Shown: positions 30,910-39,614 of the stretch, one piece after another
Layout of the letters: the number at the start of each line of letters is the position of its first letter
How positions within the stretch are numbered: position 1 is the stretch's first letter
Notes under the pieces: generated by a model
What the model was told of the DNA's origin: nothing
The model's database searches: none
Seen by the model: only the letters and a program-made list of their open reading frames with translations
Origin: Bacteroidales bacterium
GTDB taxonomy: Bacteria > Bacteroidota > Bacteroidia > Bacteroidales > F082
Direction: 5' to 3'
DNA: 64,000 nucleotides
NCBI GenBank assembly: GCA_016936355.1
Contig: JAFGYB010000020.1
Coordinates: forward strand, 1-64,000
Translations under genes and position numbers: made by a program

Positions 30910-31947
30910 TCAGGAGTGCACCAGCTTCAGTCGTCTCACAATTTTCCCATGTTGATCTTTGAAAACCACCAGATAGATTCCCTTAGGCAGTTGGCCAATA
31001 TCCATCATTTTGTCGGTAGAACGGAGCAAAACCCTGCCTTCCATGCTGCATACTTCCTTAATCAGGTTCTCAGCATGACGAAAATACACTTTTGCCGAAG
31101 CAGGATTGGGATATAAAGCAATAAGATGAGCTTCCGGCACGATAATACCGGTGGCAACACTGTCAGGGCCCCATATTTTGTTTACAAATTCTGGGTGATC
31201 TATATAAGGATTTCGGTTGTGCTGAAAGGAATAAATCACATCATTTCTATGGCGTTCAAAGGCATCCACAGGATCCAATTCATTCCATCGGAGTAGCGTA
31301 CTCAATCTGGCGTGTACGGGTTCATTGGTGCTGTTATCTGCAGGCAAATAATCTATCACCCTGAGATCCGGTTCACCGTTTTCTCCTTCATAACGGGTAG
31401 CCATATAAAAGATAATACGAGCCACATCACCCTGCACCTCTTTCCGGGGTTGCCATACCCATTCGGTTGTACTGGTATAACACCCGGTGGCCACTCCATT
31501 ATCATAATAGGCGACGGAACAGGTATCAAACCAGCGATTGTTTCGTGCACTGTTTACAGAAACATCTACCGGCCGCAAATTGTGAGCATCGGTACCCGCC
31601 GGGGGATCGGTGCCAAAATCGCCCCGTGATTTAGCCCAGACATGTTCGCGTGACCAACCTCTTCCGTTGTTGTACTCCTGTGCAGCATTCACCGACCAGC
31701 CAGTATAAAACAAAATAACATTGTCAGGATTGAGGGTGTCTTTATCCGTTTCTTTCAGGATATCCCACACATCGGTGCTGGAACTGGTATACGGATACTC
31801 CGTTTGGCCTTTAATAATTTGGTACAATGCTTTTTTCAGCGCCTGCCCTCTTAAGGCATCGGTACCATCGTAATAATGCTCAGGAATCTGAGCCCCTAAA
31901 TACATACCCGATACAATCAAGTATGTGAGAAGTAAAAATTTTTTCAT
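30910..31947 (-). CDS. secreted endonuclease I with T9SS sorting domain
   Basis: This 345-residue extracellular nuclease of the endonuclease I / BsnA family degrades DNA or RNA nonspecifically. It has a signal peptide (MKKFLLLTYLIVSGMYLGAQ). The catalytic core is WSREHVWAKSRGDFG (His near residue 103) with DAHNLRPVDVSVNSARNN. The last 70 residues (LYPNPASAKVYF, LPKGIYLVVF, RRLKLVHS) form a T9SS C-terminal domain. It likely supplies phosphate and nucleosides from external nucleic acid, which would feed the purine-degradation genes in the same window. Confidence 0.94.
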   Translation of the reverse strand: MKKFLLLTYLIVSGMYLGAQIPEHYYDGTDALRGQALKKALYQIIKGQTEYPYTSSSTDVWDILKETDKDTLNPDNVILFYTGWSVNAAQEYNNGRGWSREHVWAKSRGDFGTDPPAGTDAHNLRPVDVSVNSARNNRWFDTCSVAYYDNGVATGCYTSTTEWVWQPRKEVQGDVARIIFYMATRYEGENGEPDLRVIDYLPADNSTNEPVHARLSTLLRWNELDPVDAFERHRNDVIYSFQHNRNPYIDHPEFVNKIWGPDSVATGIIVPEAHLIALYPNPASAKVYFRHAENLIKEVCSMEGRVLLRSTDKMMDIGQLPKGIYLVVFKDQHGKIVRRLKLVHS

Positions 31948-32147
31948 CCGCCTGATAGGATTTCAGCGCAAATTTAATCCATTATTTCAAAGAACACAAT
32001 TCATCCACTAATTATATAAATTCCAAATAGTCAACAAAAAGACAGCGTTGGATCATCTCTTGATTCTGGACTTCCGAAACAGAGGTTTTTCCATTAATTT
32101 CTATCGAAAACAAGCGCACTTATACCCAAATCGCATGGATAAATTGG

Positions 32148-32155
32148 TATTTTTG
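32148..32155 (+). promoter_or_regulatory. -7 element TATTTTTG, four bases before the glycosyltransferase ATG
   Basis: Perfect TAnnTTTG; TTTA then ATG 32160. The transcript is predicted to be leaderless. The rest of the 210-base divergent gap (31948-32147) shows no other clear feature. Confidence 0.6.
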
Positions 32156-32159
32156 TTTA

Positions 32160-33296
32160 ATGAAAATCGCGGTGAATACAAGATTATTACTCCCGAACAA
32201 ACTGGAAGGCATTGGCTGGTTCATTCACGAACAGTTTAGCCGTATAGTCGCTGATCATCCGGAGCATGAATTTTATTTTCTTTTCGACCGTCCCTACGAC
32301 AACAGTTTTATTTTCAGCAATAATGTAAAACCACTGGTTGTGTTTCCCCCTACCCGTCATCCTATTTTGCAATACTGGTGGTTTGAAATTCAAATACCCC
32401 GAATACTAAAAAAAATACAACCCGATCTATTCATCTCACCCGATAATTACAATTCCCTTTCTTTGCCCTATAAAAACCTGGTGGTCATTCACGATTTGAA
32501 TTTTGAGCATTATCCCAAGTTCTTACCTTTCCGCGACCGCTGGTTTTTCAGACATTTTGTTCCTAAGTACGCTCGCAAAGCCGACAATATTGTCACGGTT
32601 TCCCAATATTCAAAACAGGATATTATCCATCAGTATCAGATTGATGAATCCCGAATTGACGTGGTTTACAACGGGGCACACTCTCTTTACCAGCCGGTTA
32701 CCAAAAACAAACAGGAACTTACGCGACAAAACATATCCGGTGGAAATCCCTATTTTGTTTACGTGGGAGCCTTCAATCCGAGAAAAAATATTGCCCGTCT
32801 TTTGCAGGCCTTTGATTTATACAAAAAGGAAAATACCTGCTCTACTAAACTGGTGCTGGTTGGAGAAACTATGTACCGCAGCAAAGAAACCGAACAGGTG
32901 CTGCATACTATGAGCCATCGAAAGGACGTTATATTTACCGGCAGAAAAGAACCGGAAGAACTAAGATATATTGTGGGAAGCGCATTGGCCCTCACTTACA
33001 TACCGCTATTCGAAGGATTTGGGATTCCTGTAGTGGAAGCCTTTAAAGCAGAAACTCCGGTCATTGCATCGGGCACCACATCAATCCCTGAAGTAGCCGG
33101 AGATGCGGCCTTGCTTACAGATCCAATGAATGTTCCGGCTATTGCCCATGCCATGAAAAAGATTACTTTTGACGAAGAATTACGTCATTCTTTGATCAAA
33201 AAAGGAAAAGAAAGAGGCTCTGTTTTCAGCTGGGATATTGCAGCAAAACAATTTTGGCAATCCATTGAAAAAGTATTAAACGAACACGAAAAATGA
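32160..33296 (+). CDS. glycosyltransferase family 4 (GT-B)
   Basis: The 378-residue cytoplasmic enzyme transfers a sugar from a nucleotide-sugar donor. The N-terminal domain ends with VIHDLNFEHYP and NIVTVSQYSK. The C-terminal donor-binding domain has YVGAFNPRKNI and the GT4 motif EGFGIPVVEAFKAETPVIAS with EVAGDAALLTDP. Acceptor unknown; lipopolysaccharide or capsule synthesis is likely by family. Its stop overlaps the purD start as ATGA (33293-33296), an unusual coupling to purine synthesis that may be just compact packing. Confidence 0.9.
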   Translation: MKIAVNTRLLLPNKLEGIGWFIHEQFSRIVADHPEHEFYFLFDRPYDNSFIFSNNVKPLVVFPPTRHPILQYWWFEIQIPRILKKIQPDLFISPDNYNSLSLPYKNLVVIHDLNFEHYPKFLPFRDRWFFRHFVPKYARKADNIVTVSQYSKQDIIHQYQIDESRIDVVYNGAHSLYQPVTKNKQELTRQNISGGNPYFVYVGAFNPRKNIARLLQAFDLYKKENTCSTKLVLVGETMYRSKETEQVLHTMSHRKDVIFTGRKEPEELRYIVGSALALTYIPLFEGFGIPVVEAFKAETPVIASGTTSIPEVAGDAALLTDPMNVPAIAHAMKKITFDEELRHSLIKKGKERGSVFSWDIAAKQFWQSIEKVLNEHEK

Positions 33297-34573
33297 AGAT
33301 TTTAATTCTGGGATCAGGAGGTAGAGAACACGCGCTGGCATGGAAACTGGACCAAAGTCCTAAGGTTGAAGAACTGTTTATTGCCCCGGGAAATGCAGGT
33401 ACTGCCCTGCTGGGAACCAACCTTCCCGTAGAAGTAAACGACTTTGAAACCATTAAAACCACCATCATAGAAAAGGAAATTGACATGGTGGTAGTTGGAC
33501 CTGAAGTTCCTTTAGTTCAGGGAATTCGTGATTTTTTTATTCAGGATCGGGTACTCCAAAATATTCCGGTAATCGGACCATCTAAAGAGGCAGCGCAACT
33601 AGAAGGAAGCAAAGATTTTGCAAAGAACTTCATGAACAAATACAACATACCAACGGCAGCTTCCCAAACATTTACCAAAGAAACGTTGACCGAAGGCAAA
33701 GCTTTTCTGGATAAACTGAACCCGCCTTATGTATTGAAAGCCGACGGCCTGGCCGGAGGTAAAGGTGTGGTTATCCTAAGTGATCTGAACGAAGCGAAAG
33801 CTGAGCTGAATCACATGTTAGTGGAAGAAAAATTTGGCTCTGCTTCTGCCAAAGTGGTGATTGAAGAATTTCTCCAGGGTATTGAAATTTCTGTCTTTAT
33901 ATTGACCGATGGCATTCACTATAAATTGTTGCCCGAGGCCAAGGATTACAAACGCATTGGTGAGGGAGATACCGGGCTCAATACCGGAGGCATGGGGTCT
34001 ATTTCTCCTGTTCCATTCGCCACAGGCGAATTCCTTGAGAAGGTTAAATCCAGAATTATTGAGCCCACACTGGAAGGATTACAAAAGGAAAATATGGATT
34101 ACAGAGGGTTCCTTTTTTTCGGTCTGATCAATGTGAACGGAGAACCTTTTGTCATCGAATACAACTGCAGGATGGGGGACCCTGAAGCACAGTCTGTGAT
34201 ACCGCGTATCAAAAGTGATCTGATGGACCTAATGGAAGGAGTTGCAGCACAGGATCTGGATATGCGCAAGATGGAAATTGACGAACGTTATGCCACATCC
34301 GTTGTACTGGTATCCGAAGGATATCCGGGAAAATATGAGATCGGGAAACCCATCTCCGGAATCGGCAACCTGAACAATTGTGTACTCTTTTATGCCGGAG
34401 CAGGCAACGATATTGAAAATAATGTAGTGAAAACAAGCGGAGGTCGCGTATTGTCTATAACCTCCTTTGGTATGACGTTGAACGAAGCGTTGAAGAACAC
34501 CTATATCAACGTGGAGCAAATTCAATATGAGGGAAAATACTATCGGAATGACCTGGGTTTTGATTTAAAATAA
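33293..34573 (+). CDS. purD: phosphoribosylamine-glycine ligase
   Basis: PurD (GAR synthetase) joins phosphoribosylamine and glycine with ATP, the second step of purine synthesis. The 426-residue protein has the N-terminal MKILILGSGGREHALAWKL, the ATP-grasp region with VLKADGLAGGKGVVI (about residue 144-158), GLNTGGMGSISP and EYNCRMGDPEAQ, all diagnostic. It overlaps the glycosyltransferase stop by four bases and is followed closely by a membrane protein and rnhB, forming one operon from 32160 to 36150. Confidence 0.96.
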   Translation: MKILILGSGGREHALAWKLDQSPKVEELFIAPGNAGTALLGTNLPVEVNDFETIKTTIIEKEIDMVVVGPEVPLVQGIRDFFIQDRVLQNIPVIGPSKEAAQLEGSKDFAKNFMNKYNIPTAASQTFTKETLTEGKAFLDKLNPPYVLKADGLAGGKGVVILSDLNEAKAELNHMLVEEKFGSASAKVVIEEFLQGIEISVFILTDGIHYKLLPEAKDYKRIGEGDTGLNTGGMGSISPVPFATGEFLEKVKSRIIEPTLEGLQKENMDYRGFLFFGLINVNGEPFVIEYNCRMGDPEAQSVIPRIKSDLMDLMEGVAAQDLDMRKMEIDERYATSVVLVSEGYPGKYEIGKPISGIGNLNNCVLFYAGAGNDIENNVVKTSGGRVLSITSFGMTLNEALKNTYINVEQIQYEGKYYRNDLGFDLK

Positions 34574-34577
34574 AAAG

Positions 34578-35561
34578 ATGATCTTGCGTTTCTTTAAATC
34601 CGGATTACCCTCTCGGTTTCTTTTTCTTTTGTTGATCTTTTTTGTCTTAAGATTACCGGGTTTGTTCCTTACCCCTGCCAGTGTCCCCATTTCAAACAAT
34701 ACCTTTCTCCCGTGGTTTTATTCATTTTTACCGAAGTCAAATACCCTTCTGTGGTTTGCTTCGTCCTTTCTGATTTTCGCAGCCGGATACATTGTTAACT
34801 TTTTTGGAACCAACACCGGATTCACCGGCAAAAGCTCGTCTTTAACACTTTTGCTTTTTGTATTGTTGTGCAGCTTGCTCCCGTTTACAGACCCCGTAAA
34901 TCCCTATTTGTTTGCTACATTGTTTATGGTTTGGTATTTCGGGCTCTTGTTCCGCATTCCGGAGTCCACCTTTCCTATTCGATTCGCGTTTGATGCCGGA
35001 TTCGCCCTGGGGATGGCCGCTTTATTTTTCCCGGTTCTGCTCTACATGGTTGCCTTTACATGGATTGCGCTGATGATTTACCAAACTGCTCAGTGGCGCA
35101 ATTATGTTACAACATTACTGGGCACTGTAACACCCTATCTGATTGTAGGGGTCACTACTTTTATGCTGAATAAACCGATCCGGATTTTACCGCTGCTGAT
35201 TCCCCGGTTTGACAACCTCTTTGCATTTAAACATTGGCACATTGTTCAGCTGGCAATGATCGCATTTTTTACTGTTTTTATTTTATACACATCGCTGCAG
35301 GTATTGGGTATAGTAAGAACCAAAAGCATTGAAGTCAGACAGCATACCAGCGTAGTTTTCTGGGCACTGATCTTCATTTTCTCAATTGTTGTTTTGTTCC
35401 GATCCTCTCCGGAAGCGTTCATCTTGTCAAGTATACCGGCTTCCTTGCTCCTTGCCTCATTTTTTGAGAACATGAAAAAAGAAAAAAGAGCCGGATGGGT
35501 AGTAAACAGTCTGTTTATTTTAATCATTCTTTATCAGATTTATTTTCTCTATGCTGCTTAA
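34578..35561 (+). CDS. multi-pass membrane protein, DUF6427-like
   Basis: The 327-residue protein has about eight to ten hydrophobic segments, very few charges, and an aromatic-rich N-terminus ([28 protein letters not shown]). It resembles the Bacteroidota family DUF6427, often found beside purine genes; I assign this from memory of the family and cannot run a profile search. No catalytic motif was seen. It starts four bases after purD and overlaps rnhB by eleven bases. Confidence 0.7.
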   Translation: MILRFFKSGLPSRFLFLLLIFFVLRLPGLFLTPASVPISNNTFLPWFYSFLPKSNTLLWFASSFLIFAAGYIVNFFGTNTGFTGKSSSLTLLLFVLLCSLLPFTDPVNPYLFATLFMVWYFGLLFRIPESTFPIRFAFDAGFALGMAALFFPVLLYMVAFTWIALMIYQTAQWRNYVTTLLGTVTPYLIVGVTTFMLNKPIRILPLLIPRFDNLFAFKHWHIVQLAMIAFFTVFILYTSLQVLGIVRTKSIEVRQHTSVVFWALIFIFSIVVLFRSSPEAFILSSIPASLLLASFFENMKKEKRAGWVVNSLFILIILYQIYFLYAA

Positions 35562-36150
35562 GCAATACTCAAAAACATGGATTCCTGAAGCCGGGTGTGA
35601 TGAAGCAGGCAGAGGCTGTCTGGCAGGCCCTGTATTTGCCGCAGCGGTAATCCTTCCTGAGCACTTTGAGAACGAACGGCTCAACGACTCCAAACAATTA
35701 ACCGAAAAGACCCGTAATTTACTCAGACCTGTCATTGAATCGGAAGCTCTCGCCTGGGCAGTAGCCTCTGTTAGTCCCGAAGAAATTGATGAGATTAACA
35801 TCTTGAACGCATCCTTTCTGGCCATGCACAGAGCACTGGATCAACTCAGGATTCAACCGAAACTTTTGCTTATTGATGGAAACCGGTTCAAACCCTACGG
35901 AAACATCCACCACCAATGCATAGTAAAAGGCGATGCCACCTATCTTTCAATCGCTGCCGCTTCGGTACTGGCCAAAACATACAGGGATGACTATATGGCC
36001 CAAATTCATGAGGATTTCCCCATGTACGGTTGGAAAACAAACAAAGGCTACCCTACCTTGAAACACAAAACAGCCATTGCAAATTATGGCAGTTGTCTGC
36101 ACCACCGCAAAACATTCAATGCGGCGATTCAAACCCGACTGGATCTGTAA
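35551..36150 (+). CDS. rnhB: ribonuclease HII
   Basis: RNase HII cuts the RNA strand at single ribonucleotides in DNA, starting ribonucleotide excision repair. The 199-residue protein shows [15 protein letters not shown] (first two acidic residues), [10 protein letters not shown] (third Asp), [21 protein letters not shown] (fourth acidic residue) and GYPTLKH. Length is normal. ATG 35551 is inside the previous gene, overlapping by eleven bases, so translation is probably coupled. Confidence 0.96.
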   Translation: MLLKQYSKTWIPEAGCDEAGRGCLAGPVFAAAVILPEHFENERLNDSKQLTEKTRNLLRPVIESEALAWAVASVSPEEIDEINILNASFLAMHRALDQLRIQPKLLLIDGNRFKPYGNIHHQCIVKGDATYLSIAAASVLAKTYRDDYMAQIHEDFPMYGWKTNKGYPTLKHKTAIANYGSCLHHRKTFNAAIQTRLDL

Positions 36151-36194
36151 TTATTTTCCCAACTGAGGAAAACCTCCGTTCCACCTCTTTTTCT

Positions 36195-36202
36195 TATCTT
36201 TG
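36195..36202 (+). promoter_or_regulatory. -7 element TATCTTTG
   Basis: Consensus TAnnTTTG, 18 bases before the ATG at 36221. Confidence 0.6.
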
Positions 36203-36220
36203 AATTAATCTTTCTGGGAT

Positions 36221-38881
36221 ATGAACCAAAGGTCAAACTACTTAATATTAATTATACTTGCTGTTCTGATCGGGACAGTTTATTTCTTCTTTTTTCAAAA
36301 AAAGGAAGGGTATGGCGATCCGTGGAGAATGATTCCAAACACACCGGCACTGATTCTCCAAACAGATCATACCGGCACTTTCCTCGACAGGATTCTGAAA
36401 AACAACAACCTGTGGAATGAACTGTCCAAAATTCCTGAGTTCGGTTCTGTAGACAAACAGCTAACGGAAATACAACAGTTTTTTCACAAAGACTCATCCT
36501 TATTGGAAACCTTAAAAAAAGGGCCTGCTTTATTGACTGCTTTTTCGGATTCCAGTTTGCACCACCGTTTGCTTTTCCTTTTTCCCCTCCAGAAAAACAT
36601 CACACTGGAAAGAGTAAAAGCCTATTTGCAAAAAAACGCAGGAACCGGAACGGGGATTTTCTATGAAAAACAAAACGGATACCATCTGCTTAAAGTTCTG
36701 GATGGAAAAAACAACCGGCAATGGTATCTGGGAATTAATAAAGGAGTCCTCGTGGTTAGCCGTTCTCACAAGCTTCTGACCCTTTCACTGAACACAGACA
36801 AAAAGGGGCATTTTACCCAAAGCCATGCCTTCAGGCAAGTTGCCCGTACTACCGGAACCATTGTGGATGCCAGCCTCTATTTGTATTATCCCCATCTGAT
36901 CAAACTATTGGCTCCAGTGGTAAACAAAGACTTTGAAGCACAGTGGGATTCGCTTTCCCGTTTTGCCCTGTGGACGGAAGCGGACATATTGATCAAAAAC
37001 AACCAACTGTTGCTCAGCGGATATACCAACACCACCCCCGGCAATCTACTTTCCAAACTTAAAAATCAACAACCACAAACCAATAAAGCATACACTGTTT
37101 TTCCCTTTGATACCCGTATTATGCTGAATCGGTTCTATTCCGATCCTTCAGAAAAACTAAAAGACATTGATTTATCCCGGTTTCCTTCATCTTATCGGAA
37201 AGACATTGCACGTTTTTTTGAGCAAACCAGACAAGCTGCCTATGTTTCGGATGCGCTTTCCGCTAAAGACTTAACGGAAAAAAGCTGGGCCGTCCTAGCT
37301 GTTAACAACGTCAATGAAGCCACTGAGATCCTCAAACGACTAGCGGTAAACAGCCACGGGCGTGTATACCGAACCTACGGAAATGCTACCCTTAGAAGAA
37401 TCAAAATTCCAGGTCTGCTCACAACGCTTTATGGAAATCTGTTTCCCGACATCAGTGAATATTACTACACGGTTCTGAACGGGTACGTTATTTTTGGCCG
37501 TTCTGAAGACGCACTGATTCGTTTAATCGGTTTTTACGACACAGGAAAAACCCTGGATCTCAACGACAATTTCACCACGTTTACCAACACGATGGCGTCA
37601 AAGTCCAATCTTTCAGTTCTGATCCAACCCAAAGAATCGTTTGGTCTGGCCGAACATTTCCTCACTCCCAAAGCAGCCCGAATTTTAAAGGACAACATGA
37701 ATGTGATCGATGAATTTCCTTACCTGGGATTCCAATGGATCAACAGCGACTCGCTTTTTTATACCAATATCTCCCTCCGGTTCAGCACCAAATCCAAAGA
37801 TGAGAACCTGGCCCTCTGGAAACTACAGCTGGAAGACCCGGTTGTGGGAAAGCCCTTTCTGGTAAAAGATCATGAAACGGGCAAATACGACATTATTGTA
37901 TTCGACAGCGGAAACCGCATGTACCTGATCAATTCCAACGGAAAAATCCTTTGGACCAAACGCCTTCCAGCACTTCCCATCAGCAGTATATATTCTGTGG
38001 ACTATTATAAAAACAGAAAATACCAATATCTGTTCAACACAGAAAACAACCTGTATTTGATTGACCGGAACGGTCAGTTTGTTGCCAACTACCCTATCCG
38101 CATTGTTCCGAAAGCAACCAATGGACTTACTCTTTTCGATTACAACAGAAATAAGGATTACCGAATCCTTGTGGCTCAAGCCGATAAAAAAGTGTACGAT
38201 TACAACATCAAAGGGAATCGGGTAAGAGGATGGCTGGACCCGAAAATGCAGGATATTGTAACCGGCAAGATTTACCGTTTACTGGCCAATCACCGTGATT
38301 ATATTTTCATCACAGACCTGGATAACCACATTAAAATTGTAAGCCGGCGCGGAAAGGAAAGAATCTATTTAAAAGGAACGTTCGAAAAAGCCAAAAACTC
38401 TGCCTACTATGTGAATAAAACCAACAACAAGGGCATCATACTTACCACCGATACAAAAGGCGAACTGGTCTATATTTCAAGCAGGGGGCATCTACAATAT
38501 ACCCGATTTGGTACGTTCACTCCCGATCATTATTTTCTGTACAATGACTTTAACGGAGACGGCATTAAAGACTTCATCTACATCGACCAGAAGAAACTAA
38601 CCGTATACAACCGCCTTAAAAAGGTCTTGTTTGAACATACTTTTTCAAGCGACATCAACATCAAACCTGAGTTTTTCTCGCTGGGTGAAGGCCAGAAAGT
38701 ATTGGGGGTAGTTGTATCCGGCGAGAATACCATTTATCTGTTTGACAAAAACGGCAACATCCTGGTCAGCAAAGGACTCACAGGATCCACACCTTTTACT
38801 GTAGGCAGCCTGAACGACAACAGAGACATTAACCTCATCTCTGCTTCAGGAAATACCCTGTATAATTACCGGATTAAGTAA
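36221..38881 (+). CDS. membrane-anchored protein with DUF3352-like and propeller-like regions
   Basis: I do not recognise a function. The 886-residue protein has an N-terminal membrane anchor (YLILIILAVLIGTVYFFFF) and then about 520 residues of mixed alpha/beta sequence that looks like the DUF3352 type (IPNTPALILQTDHTG, YYTVLNGYVIFGRS). From about residue 530 the pattern changes to short beta repeats: KYDIIVFDSGNRMYLINSNG, YQYLFNTENNLYLIDRNG, LFDYNRNKDYRILVAQADK and NDFNGDGIKDFIYIDQKKL. These read like blades of a PQQ/FG-GAP-type propeller facing the periplasm. It stands alone with its own promoter. Confidence 0.7.
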   Translation: MNQRSNYLILIILAVLIGTVYFFFFQKKEGYGDPWRMIPNTPALILQTDHTGTFLDRILKNNNLWNELSKIPEFGSVDKQLTEIQQFFHKDSSLLETLKKGPALLTAFSDSSLHHRLLFLFPLQKNITLERVKAYLQKNAGTGTGIFYEKQNGYHLLKVLDGKNNRQWYLGINKGVLVVSRSHKLLTLSLNTDKKGHFTQSHAFRQVARTTGTIVDASLYLYYPHLIKLLAPVVNKDFEAQWDSLSRFALWTEADILIKNNQLLLSGYTNTTPGNLLSKLKNQQPQTNKAYTVFPFDTRIMLNRFYSDPSEKLKDIDLSRFPSSYRKDIARFFEQTRQAAYVSDALSAKDLTEKSWAVLAVNNVNEATEILKRLAVNSHGRVYRTYGNATLRRIKIPGLLTTLYGNLFPDISEYYYTVLNGYVIFGRSEDALIRLIGFYDTGKTLDLNDNFTTFTNTMASKSNLSVLIQPKESFGLAEHFLTPKAARILKDNMNVIDEFPYLGFQWINSDSLFYTNISLRFSTKSKDENLALWKLQLEDPVVGKPFLVKDHETGKYDIIVFDSGNRMYLINSNGKILWTKRLPALPISSIYSVDYYKNRKYQYLFNTENNLYLIDRNGQFVANYPIRIVPKATNGLTLFDYNRNKDYRILVAQADKKVYDYNIKGNRVRGWLDPKMQDIVTGKIYRLLANHRDYIFITDLDNHIKIVSRRGKERIYLKGTFEKAKNSAYYVNKTNNKGIILTTDTKGELVYISSRGHLQYTRFGTFTPDHYFLYNDFNGDGIKDFIYIDQKKLTVYNRLKKVLFEHTFSSDINIKPEFFSLGEGQKVLGVVVSGENTIYLFDKNGNILVSKGLTGSTPFTVGSLNDNRDINLISASGNTLYNYRIK

Positions 38882-38899
38882 ATCGATTAAATGGGAAAA

Positions 38900-38923
38900 T
38901 GTCAATATTTTTAAGTATTGACA
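38900..38923. terminator. possible bidirectional terminator hairpin
   Basis: TGTCAATA (38900-38907) and TATTGACA (38916-38923) form an 8-bp perfect stem with an 8-base loop between two convergent genes. There is no T-tract, so termination is only plausible. Confidence 0.45.
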
Positions 38924-38948
38924 AACCCTTCAAACACTATTTGTTCTA

Positions 38949-39602
38949 CTATCGCATATCCTCAGGTTCTCCAAATCCTGGAAAATCTTTGGCCCGATAG
39001 GTAAAAGTACCTGCAGGAAATGTCAGGTTGGATTTCAGGTTCACAATATGGTAGGTATACACACTGCCCTGATCGTCGTACAGTGAAAAACTTTGCAATT
39101 CAAAGGTTTTAGTGTTCAGTGTAATCGTCACCTTTTTGTAATTGGCATCCTTCTTCGTATTCAACTCCAGCGTCACCAAATCTTTCGCTGCATCTTCGTG
39201 ATCAATTTTTGCTTTGTAATCGGCATATTTTGACAATATATTCGTCGGTGATATGCTGGACGGGTCGTTTGGATCAACTGAAGTCAGCATCACTTCCTTG
39301 GAATCACGGAGTACAGTCCATACATCTTTGCCATCGGAAATAATCACCTGTGCGCCCATATCGATGCGGTATTTATCCCCTTCCACAAAAATAGTCCCGG
39401 ACTTTTTCTCATGGATGTTCATATCCTTATTATCCATGGTATAGGACAAGTTGGCTTTAAAATTCTTATAAGCCGACATTTTGTCCATAGCCTTTTTCAG
39501 GAGGACTTCCGCATCTTCTTTTTTACTTTCGTGAGCCATCAGGTTACCCGCCATAAAAATCATGGCCAGCAGCAACCAGGCTCCCATTTTTTTCTTAATC
39601 AT
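38949..39602 (-). CDS. LolA-like outer-membrane lipoprotein carrier
   Basis: The 217-residue periplasmic protein has a signal peptide (MGAWLLLAMIFMAGNLMA). The body matches the LolA fold: KMSAYKNFKANLSYTM, GTIFVEGDKYRIDMG, IISDGKDVWTVLRDSKEVMLTSVD and a C-terminal FTYRAKDFPG. LolA shuttles lipoproteins from the inner membrane to the outer-membrane acceptor. It lies twelve bases downstream of ftsK on the same strand, a recurring Bacteroidota arrangement. Confidence 0.87.
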   Translation of the reverse strand: MIKKKMGAWLLLAMIFMAGNLMAHESKKEDAEVLLKKAMDKMSAYKNFKANLSYTMDNKDMNIHEKKSGTIFVEGDKYRIDMGAQVIISDGKDVWTVLRDSKEVMLTSVDPNDPSSISPTNILSKYADYKAKIDHEDAAKDLVTLELNTKKDANYKKVTITLNTKTFELQSFSLYDDQGSVYTYHIVNLKSNLTFPAGTFTYRAKDFPGFGEPEDMR

Positions 39603-39614
39603 TCAATTTCAGGT

